Shown piece after piece: positions 1-6,462 of a DNA stretch of 12,410 nucleotides; position 1 is the first letter of the stretch, and every line of letters begins with the position of its first letter. Made by a program: the position numbers and the translations under genes. The DNA comes from Acidobacteriota bacterium (lineage in GTDB: Bacteria; Acidobacteriota; Terriglobia; UBA7540). The stretch covers positions 1-12,410 of the forward strand of contig PLWR01000553.1 of NCBI GenBank assembly GCA_003165615.1, read 5' to 3'. A model generated the notes under the pieces. It searched no databases. It had not been told where the DNA came from and saw nothing but the letters and a program-made list of their open reading frames with translations.

Positions 1-23
1 CCGCAACTGCGAAAGTTCGGTTA

Positions 24-35
24 GTACTTAACGGC
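24..35 (+). promoter_or_regulatory. Motif shared upstream of both surface-protein genes, copy 1
   Basis: GTACTTAACGGC lies 63 bases before the chosen start of the first gene. A version differing at one position (GTACTAAACGGC) lies 73 bases before the start of the second gene. An AAGTT also precedes each copy by 11-15 bases. The surroundings are partly palindromic (GTTA-GTACT-TAAC). It could be an operator, a promoter part or a leader-RNA element; the sequence does not decide which. Confidence 0.3.
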
Positions 36-74
36 CACTGTGCCGGAAAAAACCACATGTCACTAAGAAGAGAA

Positions 75-80
75 GAGAGG
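75..80 (+). promoter_or_regulatory. Ribosome binding site deciding the start of the first gene
   Basis: GAGAGG ends six bases before the ATG at 87. The in-frame ATG at 57 has no comparable purine run at the right distance. Starting at 87 also puts the positive residues directly before the hydrophobic lipoprotein signal. Confidence 0.55.
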
Positions 81-86
81 CCGCAA

Positions 87-3000
87 ATGGGCATACGGAA
101 AATTAGCAAGATGTGGATGATGGCACTCCTGCTGGTCGTATTTATGGCCGGGTGCGGTCGCGAGCAGGGAGTCCTGGCACCAACGTTAAGTACGATGATC
201 GGGATCAACCCGAGTAGGGGCACCCAGGGACAGACCTTGGGCGTTACCCTGACAGGAACGAGTTTCACTACGGGAGCAACGATCAACGTGAACGGGGCGC
301 TGATCACCGTCACCAACACGGCGGTGGTGAGCAGCACCCAGATCACCGCAACGTTTGCCATTGCCGCGAACGCGGTGCTCGGCGCTGCGAACATCAGCGT
401 GACCAGTTCGGGGATGACCACCAATACGGTGCCGTTCACCATAGGGCCCCCACTGACCGTGACTTCCACCGTCCCCACCAATGGCGCATCAAACGTGCCG
501 ATCAGTCAGGCACTCTCGGCGACCTTCAGTCAGGCAGTGACTTGTGCAACGGTCACCTTATCAAGCTTTACCCTGACCGGACCGGCGGGAACCGTAGCCG
601 GAGCGATCACCTGCGCGGGCTCAACTGCGACCTTTACACCGACCAGCCTTCTGGCTTCCAATGTCTCCTATACCGCCACGCTGACAACGGCGGTACAGGA
701 CTCTCTCGGCGATCCGCTACTGAGCAACTATGTGTGGACCTTTGCCACCGCACCTCTTCCCACCGTGACTTCCACCATCCCCACGAGTGGCGAGCAAAGC
801 GTTCCTTTGAATCAGGTACTCTCGGCAACCTTTAGTGAGGCGATGAACTGTGCAACGATCGCCTCCCCCGCGGCGACCTTTACCCTGACAGGACCTGGTG
901 GAGCCGTAGCGGGAACAGTCGCCTGCTCCGGGACGAATGCAACCTTTACACCGGGAAGCCTTCTCGCCACCAATACCACGTATACCGCCACGATTACAAC
1001 CGGCGTGACTAATGTGGGAGGCGGAGCACTGGCGAGCAACTATGGCTGGACCTTTACAACCTCGTCCGCTCCTCTCGTGACTTCCACAATCCCCACCAAT
1101 GGCGCAACAGGCGTGCCGATCAATCAGGTACTCACGGCAACCTTCAATGAGGCGATGGTCTGTTCAACGGTCACCTCATCCTTTATCCTGGCAGGACCTA
1201 GTGGAAACGTGGCAGGAACAGTCGCCTGCGCCGGCACCAGTGCGACGAGCGCGACCTTCACACCGGCAAGCCTTCTCGCCTCCAATGCCACTTACACGGC
1301 CACGATAACAACCGGGGCGACTAATACGGCAGACGCACCACTAGCGACCAACTATGTGTGGACCTTTGCAACCGAGCTTGCTCCTACCGTGACTTCCACA
1401 ATCCCCTCAAGTGGCGCAACAGGCGTGCCGGTCAATAAGGTCCTCACCGTAACCTTCAGTGAGCAGATGCAATGTTCAACGATCACCGCCGCAACCTTTT
1501 ATCTGACGCCAGGATTAGGACCTGGGGGAACCGTGCCAGGAATAGTCGCCTGCGCCGGCACGAGCGCGACCTTTACACCGACAAACCTTCTCGCCGGCTC
1601 TACCACTTACATTGCCACGATTACAACCGGGGCGACTAATGTGGCAGGCGCACCACTGGCGAGTAACTATGGATGGAGCTTTGCCACCGTGGGAGGACTT
1701 ACAGTGACTCTTACCATCCCTCCCAATGGCGCAACCGGCGTGCCTACCGATCAGGCGGTCTCGGCAGCCTTCAGTCAGCCGCTAATTTGTGGAACCATCA
1801 CCGCAACCAGCTTTATCCTGACAGGACCTAGCGGCGCCGTCACAGGATTGTACACGTGCCCAAGCCTAACCTCATCAACGGCGACCTTTACACCGTCAGC
1901 CAATCTCGCCATCAACACCACCTACACTGCCACGCTTACAACCGCGGTGAATGGAACCTCATCAGCGCTGGCGATCCCCTATGTATGGACCTTTAAGACC
2001 GGTGCAACCCCGAGCACCGTTCCACCCACGGTGACCGCCGTAACCCCTCTAAATCTCGCTACCGGTGTTGCGCTCAACACGGCGATCACGGCGATGTTCG
2101 ACGAGGCGATGGACCCAGCAACGATGATTGGGACAACCCTTACGCTTACAGCGGGAGGAGCAGCTTCGCCTACTACGCCATGCGTAGCATCTGCCGGAAC
2201 CCCAGTAACGGGGGGGGTTACCTATAATGCGATAAACAACATCATTACCCTTATGCCCGGGAGCAGTCTGGCACCCCTTACCTGCTTTACTGCTACCGTG
2301 ACCACCGCGGCCAAAAACGTGGCAGAAGTTGCCATGGCAGCTAACTTTGTATGGGTGTTTGCCACCGGTGCGGCCCCAGATCTCACCCCACCCACGGTGA
2401 TTTCCACAATCCCTGCGAATCATGCCATCGATGTGCCCCTCAACCAGTTGGTTACCGCAACCTTCAGTAAGGCGATGCTCGATACCACCATCAACACCAC
2501 AACCTTTACCCTGTTCCAAGGGGTAACGCAGGTACCAGGCACCGTGGGCTATATTGCGGGTAGCAACACTGCAAGGTTTGTCCCCAACAGCGATCTCACC
2601 GCCAACACAGTTTACACGGCCACGATTTCCACCGGGGTTTCCGACCTGGCAGGCAATTTCATGGTAAGTCCCTATGTTTGGACCTTTACTACGGCCGTGG
2701 CCCCCCTCATCGTTTCGCCCACAGTGGTTTCCACGAACCCTGGGAGTAATGCCACAGGGGTGTGTACCAATGCCATCAACGCAACCTTCAGCACGGTAAT
2801 GGACCCTGGAACGATCAACACAGGGACCTTCTACGTGACAGTCGGCGGTCTGCCCGTACTCGGAACAATCTCCTTTACCAATGGCGCAACAGGCACCATC
2901 GCGACCTTCACACCCTTGAACCCTCTCACCGCCAGTACCACCTACACGGTCACGATCACCACCGGGGTCACCGACCTGGACGGCAATCCAATGTTAGCTG

Positions 3001-3851
3001 ACGATATCTGGAGCTTCACAACCGGGTCGGCGGCGGTATGTACACCACCCCCACCCGTCTCACCCCTTGGAGCGGCCGCGCCTTTCGGAGCTTTTGGAGG
3101 TGGCGCCGGGATAACCAACCAGGGGATTAATACCGTGATCAATGGGGATATTGGGACCACCGGCGTTTCTACTACGGTGACGGGATTCCACGATCACCTC
3201 GTCACCTACCTCCCGCCCGCAGGATGTATCTACACCGAAACACCGCTGAATATTGGAAACGTCACAGGAGAGATATTTACTGATCCCCCGCCTCCCACTG
3301 TTACGTGTCCCAATGAAGGAACCGGTCCCGCGACTCTCGCTGGCACCACCGCCTATGTCGCACTCCAGGCTTATAACGCCGCGCTTGCCGAGTTTAACAC
3401 CCTCGCGGGAATGCCAATCACAGGTCCAGATCCAGGCGCCGGCCACTCCGAAAATCTCGGCGGGCTAACCATCTACCCTGGCGTCTATAAATCCGCCTCG
3501 GGCGCGTACGCGATATCGGGATCGGATCTCACGCTCGACGCCCAGGGGAACGCGAATGCGGTATTTGTCTTCCAGATGGCGACCTCACTCACCGTGGGCC
3601 TCGCGGGCGCCCCTCGCAACGTGATCCTGATCAATGGCGCCAAGGCTACGAACGTCTATTGGCAGGTCGGCAGCTCCGCCACGATCAATGCGGCGGGCGG
3701 CGGTACCTTTGAGGGAACCGTCATCTCCTCGGCAGGAATTTCGGTCTCGACTGCCGGCAACGCCGCAATTACCACCATAAATGGCAGGTTGCTGGCATTG
3801 CACGCATCAACAACCGTGGTGAACACTGTCATTAACGTACCTGCACCGTAA
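87..3851 (+). CDS. Surface lipoprotein with eight Big_5 Ig-like repeats and a C-terminal DUF3494 domain
   Basis: This protein of about 1254 residues is probably exported and anchored to a membrane by lipid. The N-terminus has a few charged residues, the hydrophobic stretch MMALLLVVFMAGC and a lipobox-like MAGC. Residues about 35-120 resemble an IPT/TIG Ig domain. Eight Big_5 (SbsA-type Ig-like) repeats then begin near residues 123, 225, 329, 433, 538, 647, 769 and 878; most open with P-T-V-T-S-T-I-P and end with W-T-F-A/T-T. After a proline-rich linker (VCTPPPPVSPLG), residues about 993-1254 form a DUF3494 domain, with NGDIGTTG, a helical YVALQAYNAAL segment, LTIYPGVYKS and NVYWQVGSSATI as landmarks. 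DUF3494 includes ice-binding proteins, but many members have no shown ice activity, so adhesion or matrix binding is equally possible. An alternative start is ATG 57. The gene stands alone, followed by a strong hairpin. Confidence 0.88.
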   Translation: MGIRKISKMWMMALLLVVFMAGCGREQGVLAPTLSTMIGINPSRGTQGQTLGVTLTGTSFTTGATINVNGALITVTNTAVVSSTQITATFAIAANAVLGAANISVTSSGMTTNTVPFTIGPPLTVTSTVPTNGASNVPISQALSATFSQAVTCATVTLSSFTLTGPAGTVAGAITCAGSTATFTPTSLLASNVSYTATLTTAVQDSLGDPLLSNYVWTFATAPLPTVTSTIPTSGEQSVPLNQVLSATFSEAMNCATIASPAATFTLTGPGGAVAGTVACSGTNATFTPGSLLATNTTYTATITTGVTNVGGGALASNYGWTFTTSSAPLVTSTIPTNGATGVPINQVLTATFNEAMVCSTVTSSFILAGPSGNVAGTVACAGTSATSATFTPASLLASNATYTATITTGATNTADAPLATNYVWTFATELAPTVTSTIPSSGATGVPVNKVLTVTFSEQMQCSTITAATFYLTPGLGPGGTVPGIVACAGTSATFTPTNLLAGSTTYIATITTGATNVAGAPLASNYGWSFATVGGLTVTLTIPPNGATGVPTDQAVSAAFSQPLICGTITATSFILTGPSGAVTGLYTCPSLTSSTATFTPSANLAINTTYTATLTTAVNGTSSALAIPYVWTFKTGATPSTVPPTVTAVTPLNLATGVALNTAITAMFDEAMDPATMIGTTLTLTAGGAASPTTPCVASAGTPVTGGVTYNAINNIITLMPGSSLAPLTCFTATVTTAAKNVAEVAMAANFVWVFATGAAPDLTPPTVISTIPANHAIDVPLNQLVTATFSKAMLDTTINTTTFTLFQGVTQVPGTVGYIAGSNTARFVPNSDLTANTVYTATISTGVSDLAGNFMVSPYVWTFTTAVAPLIVSPTVVSTNPGSNATGVCTNAINATFSTVMDPGTINTGTFYVTVGGLPVLGTISFTNGATGTIATFTPLNPLTASTTYTVTITTGVTDLDGNPMLADDIWSFTTGSAAVCTPPPPVSPLGAAAPFGAFGGGAGITNQGINTVINGDIGTTGVSTTVTGFHDHLVTYLPPAGCIYTETPLNIGNVTGEIFTDPPPPTVTCPNEGTGPATLAGTTAYVALQAYNAALAEFNTLAGMPITGPDPGAGHSENLGGLTIYPGVYKSASGAYAISGSDLTLDAQGNANAVFVFQMATSLTVGLAGAPRNVILINGAKATNVYWQVGSSATINAAGGGTFEGTVISSAGISVSTAGNAAITTINGRLLALHASTTVVNTVINVPAP
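453..3023 (+). repeat. Tandem array of eight roughly 306-366 bp coding repeats
   Basis: Units start at 453, 759, 1071, 1383, 1698, 2025, 2391 and 2718, each encoding one Big_5 domain. Units 1-5 are still alike as DNA: GTGACTTCCAC, ACCTTTACACCG and TATGTGTGGACCTTTGC-like strings recur at the same place. Units 6-8 have diverged. This fits growth by internal duplication, with the 5' units the most recent. Units 1-5 also encode a conserved cysteine pair about 25-35 residues apart, missing in unit 7. Confidence 0.85.
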
Positions 3852-3866
3852 TATGCGGGGTAAGAC

Positions 3867-3911
3867 CCATGGGTGAGACCGCCTTCCAGAGTGGGCGGTC
3901 TCATTCCATGG
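3867..3911 (+). terminator. Hairpin after the surface lipoprotein gene, no U-tract
   Basis: GAGACCGCC (3875-3883) and GGCGGTCTC (3894-3902) form a perfect 9-bp stem with a 10-base loop. The stem can be extended outward by T3874-A3903 and by the two CCATGG copies at 3867-3872 and 3906-3911. It begins 16 bases after the stop. No T-run follows, so it may act as a non-canonical terminator or as 3'-end protection. Confidence 0.55.
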
Positions 3912-3945
3912 CAAGAATCTGCGGCGTTAAGTGAGAGGCAAGTTG

Positions 3946-3996
3946 AGCCGAGTGGTACTAAACGGCTGAGAAGCGAGAGCCTCAAAGCCCCGCTTC
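3946..3996 (+). promoter_or_regulatory. Structured leader of the OmpA-type gene, with motif copy 2
   Basis: Two consecutive hairpins can form upstream of the gene. AGCCG/CGGCT (3946-3950 / 3963-3967) encloses a loop containing most of GTACTAAACGGC (3955-3966). GAAGCG/CGCTTC (3970-3975 / 3991-3996) follows. The second ends about 20 bases before the Shine-Dalgarno. I see no match to a riboswitch class I know; whether this is RNA structure or a DNA-binding site is open. Confidence 0.3.
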
Positions 3997-4016
3997 TTTG
4001 TGAGTAGGCACAATTC

Positions 4017-4022
4017 AGGAGG
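4017..4022 (+). promoter_or_regulatory. Shine-Dalgarno of the OmpA-type gene
   Basis: AGGAGG is a perfect match to the anti-Shine-Dalgarno core, five bases before ATG 4028. It fixes the start of the downstream gene. Confidence 0.85.
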
Positions 4023-4027
4023 CAACA

Positions 4028-5923
4028 ATGAGATTAGGAACTCGGATTATTACCACCATGGCGGTTGCTTTCTTACTGGCGCCTACCCTCTTGCTCTGTG
4101 CGGACGACGCCGCAAAGTCGGCAGCCACAGCGAAGAAGGATGGAGCTGTCAAATCCCAGGGCGCACCCGGCGCCGTGGTCAAAGCCAAGCCGGCGGCGGC
4201 ACCAAATTCCGCGCCCGGGACGGACAAGCCAAGAAGCTATTTTCCCAGATATGAGCTTTTCCTGGGCTACTCGAATTTCCGTGCGCTAAGTGACCCTGGA
4301 AACCGCATTGCCTGGCTCGGTGGCGGCAGCACCTCGGTCGCGATCAACGCCAATCGTTACTTTGGGTTCGTTGGTGACTTTGGCGCCTACCATGACACGC
4401 GGTTCGGCCCGGGCGCCCCTCCGATCGGCGGCACGGTGGACTCCTATGGCGACGTCTACACCTACATGTTCGGTCCGCGCCTTTCCTTCCGCCGCGATAG
4501 GGTCACTCCCTTTGTCCAGGCGCTGTTTGGAGGAGCGCACGCCGGTGACGTGACGCTTAATGGCTGCACAGGGATTGGATGCACTCCCCTGCCCTTCGAG
4601 AACTCGTTTACCTTTTCCGCCGGCGGTGGCCTCGACATCACGCTAGTCCGCCACGTGGCATTGCGGCTGTTTCAGGCCGAATATGTGATGACCCGGTTCA
4701 AGGATCCCACCTCCAGCACGGGGGGATCGGGGAGCCAGAACGACTTGCGCCTCTCCGCAGGAATTGTCTTCCGTTTCGGTGGAGAACGCCACCCTGCGCC
4801 CCCACCGCCTCCTCCGCCCCTCCAGCCGCCGGTGGCCTCGTGTTCAGCCGACAGGGGCTTGGTCTATGTTGAATCGGGAGACGTCGTCGCCGTGACCGCG
4901 CAGGCCAGCAGCCCGGACAACAATCCCCTGACCTACACCTGGACCACAACCGGTGGCGCCGTAGCGGGCACCGGCTCGGCAATCCAATGGAACTCCTCCG
5001 GCGTGGCCGCGGGAGCCTATTCGGTAAGAGTGCGCGTGGATGATGGCCGGGGCGGCATGGCGAATTGTGCGGTGGGTATTCGCGTCGATCCGCGGCCCAA
5101 TCGCCCGCCGACGCTGAGCTGCTCGGCGGACCGCAGCTTGATAGTGGTCGGCGAACACGCGGCGATCACGGCGACGGCTGGCAATCCGGACAACGTCCCG
5201 TTGACCTACTCCTGGCGCGCGAACAGCGGCCAGATCATCGGCTCAGGGGCGTCGGTGAGTTTCGATAGTTCCGGTCTGGCCCCGAACCGGTACACGGTGC
5301 TAGGCCGCGTGGACGACGGTCGTGGTTACACCGCCGATTGCTCGGTGAACGTCGACGTGCAGATGGCTCAGGCCGCGATGATGCCACCGGAATTGGAAGC
5401 GAGGCTTGCACTTCACAGCATTTACTTTCCCACGGCGCAGCCCACGGCCGCGGATTCCCAAGGCGGCCTGACGGAGAGTCAGCAGACCATCCTCCGGGCT
5501 CTGGCCTCCGACTTCAAGACGTACCTCACATTCAAGCCCGATGCCCGCTTGACCTTGGAGGGGCATGCGGACCCACGCGGATCGGTGGAATACAACAACG
5601 CCCTTACGGAGCGGCGCGTGGCACGTAGCAAGAGCTTCTTGGTCGAGCAGGGCGTTCCTGAGGCCAAAATCGAGACGCGGTCGCTTGGTAAACAGGTCGT
5701 GCTGAGCTCCGCCCAAGTAAAGCAACAGATGGAAAGCAATCCCGACTTGGCCTCGGAGGATCGGCAGAGATTCCTGAGCGCCGATTGGAAGGGGATTGTT
5801 CTGGCCCAGAACCGCCGCGTAGATATCGTCCTGAATGTGGCGGGGCAAAAGTCCGTTCGTCGGTACCCGTTCAATGCCAAAGACGCCGTAACACTGCTTG
5901 ATGACAAGCAGTTGGTGCGTTGA
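4028..5923 (+). CDS. OmpA-family outer-membrane protein: beta-barrel, two Ig/PKD-like domains, OmpA domain
   Basis: This 631-residue protein is predicted to sit in the outer membrane and hold it to peptidoglycan. Residues 1-24 are a signal peptide (MAVAFLLAPTLLLC core). Residues 25-70 are an Ala/Pro/Lys linker. Residues about 75-251 have alternating beta strands with aromatic ends (YELFLGYSNF, GFVGDFGAY, YMFGPRLSF) and look like a small OmpA/OmpW-type barrel. A proline run (about 254-266) leads to two similar Ig/PKD-like domains (about 267-352 and 359-448), both with CSADR, PLTY-W and VRVDDGRG-like signatures. The OmpA domain (about 462-615) has GHADPRGS with D515 and the NNALTERR stretch with R530, the positions expected to hold diaminopimelate. 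An insertion of about 30 residues precedes NRRVDIVLN, as I recall from acidobacterial OmpA proteins. The exact barrel class is uncertain. Confidence 0.88.
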   Translation: MRLGTRIITTMAVAFLLAPTLLLCADDAAKSAATAKKDGAVKSQGAPGAVVKAKPAAAPNSAPGTDKPRSYFPRYELFLGYSNFRALSDPGNRIAWLGGGSTSVAINANRYFGFVGDFGAYHDTRFGPGAPPIGGTVDSYGDVYTYMFGPRLSFRRDRVTPFVQALFGGAHAGDVTLNGCTGIGCTPLPFENSFTFSAGGGLDITLVRHVALRLFQAEYVMTRFKDPTSSTGGSGSQNDLRLSAGIVFRFGGERHPAPPPPPPPLQPPVASCSADRGLVYVESGDVVAVTAQASSPDNNPLTYTWTTTGGAVAGTGSAIQWNSSGVAAGAYSVRVRVDDGRGGMANCAVGIRVDPRPNRPPTLSCSADRSLIVVGEHAAITATAGNPDNVPLTYSWRANSGQIIGSGASVSFDSSGLAPNRYTVLGRVDDGRGYTADCSVNVDVQMAQAAMMPPELEARLALHSIYFPTAQPTAADSQGGLTESQQTILRALASDFKTYLTFKPDARLTLEGHADPRGSVEYNNALTERRVARSKSFLVEQGVPEAKIETRSLGKQVVLSSAQVKQQMESNPDLASEDRQRFLSADWKGIVLAQNRRVDIVLNVAGQKSVRRYPFNAKDAVTLLDDKQLVR

Positions 5924-5934
5924 TCAGCAACTGC
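5908..5934 (+). other. Small hairpin across the stop codon of the OmpA-type gene
   Basis: GCAGTTG (5908-5914) and CAACTGC (5928-5934) pair perfectly around a 13-base loop containing the TGA stop. No U-run follows. It may be chance or may contribute to 3'-end processing together with the larger hairpin 40 bases on. Confidence 0.25.
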
Positions 5935-5973
5935 GGCCGCGCCGGCGGCCAGGCGCCAACCCAAGATGTGATG

Positions 5974-6005
5974 GGGCCGAGCAACAGTTCTCCTGCGCTC
6001 GGCCC
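5974..6005 (+). terminator. Hairpin downstream of the OmpA-type gene, no U-tract
   Basis: GGGCCGAGC (5974-5982) and GCTCGGCCC (5997-6005) form a perfect 9-bp GC-rich stem with a 14-base loop, 50 bases after the stop. As with the hairpin after the first gene, no T-run follows. Confidence 0.5.
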
Positions 6006-6013
6006 AGCGGGCT

Positions 6014-6045
6014 GAGGCAGGCGCGGCTTGCCAGTGAGCACCTGC
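6014..6045 (+). repeat. 32-bp direct repeat, copy 1
   Basis: The copy begins GAGGCAGGCGCGG and ends GAGCACCTGC, and is identical over 32 bases to the copy at 6188-6219. Its ends (GCAGG / CCTGC) are inverted, so a hairpin can form. The flanks of the two copies differ. Confidence 0.85.
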
Positions 6046-6187
6046 GGGGTTTCATTGTGGATACCCCACTAATGCCCGCTGATGGCCGCGAGTAACCGAT
6101 CGGGAAGCATGGACAAAAAGTCTGTTGGTGGACTTATTGACTCTTTTGCACGCCGACTGTGCCACAAAGTCTGATTTGATGCTGACA

Positions 6188-6222
6188 GAGGCAGGCGCGG
6201 CTTGCCAGTGAGCACCTGCCTC
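6188..6222 (+). repeat. 32-bp direct repeat, copy 2, with a longer hairpin stem
   Basis: Bases 6188-6219 are identical to 6014-6045. Three more bases complete an 8-bp perfect stem, GAGGCAGG (6188-6195) with CCTGCCTC (6215-6222). The two copies start 174 bases apart in the same orientation, so this looks like a small dispersed palindromic repeat and not a simple tandem array. Confidence 0.85.
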
Positions 6223-6462
6223 AGGTCGCCGATGGTGGCTCCGTTCGAATCCCCAGCCAGGCGTTCGTAAACACCAAGCGACAAGGACTGCCGATCATCC
6301 TCCGCAGGACGACTGACCGAACCCTTCGACTTTTCTGCCGATTTAGTTAACCAGACATGGAAAACGGACCGGCCCCCACCTGGAAGATTAGGTGTTGCCC
6401 CCCCGAGTTCCTTTGTGGTAACTATCTTGGCGCATAGACCCGATGAACCCCGGTTGCCATTC

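Larger units (their letters stand above)
5924..6462. other. Stretch without a gene between the OmpA-type gene and the RM gene
   Basis: No convincing gene lies in these 539 bases on either strand; open frames here have no recognisable domain and no good ribosome site. The stretch holds a GC-rich hairpin, two copies of a 32-bp repeat and a small GGGGT/ACCCC hairpin (6046-6050 / 6063-6067) directly after the first copy. The rest (about 6070-6180 and 6223-6462) is ordinary sequence. The promoter of the RM gene must lie here, but I cannot pick -35/-10 boxes with confidence. Confidence 0.6.

Noticed and set aside
2049..2519. Open frame on the minus strand, 156 codons
   Set aside because: It is the reverse of Big_5 repeats 6-7; the repetitive coding sequence explains it.
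87..3851. Calling the first gene a proven antifreeze protein
   Set aside because: DUF3494 membership alone does not prove ice binding, and no ice-binding face can be confirmed from sequence.
6014..6222. Two identical 32-bp repeats as a CRISPR remnant
   Set aside because: Only two copies with a 142-bp gap, no third repeat and no cas gene. A dispersed palindromic repeat fits better.
6231..6262. GTTCGAATC resembling a tRNA T-loop
   Set aside because: The flanking bases do not form a 5-bp T-stem and there is no acceptor or anticodon arm. It lies in a TGGCT/AGCCA inverted repeat by chance.
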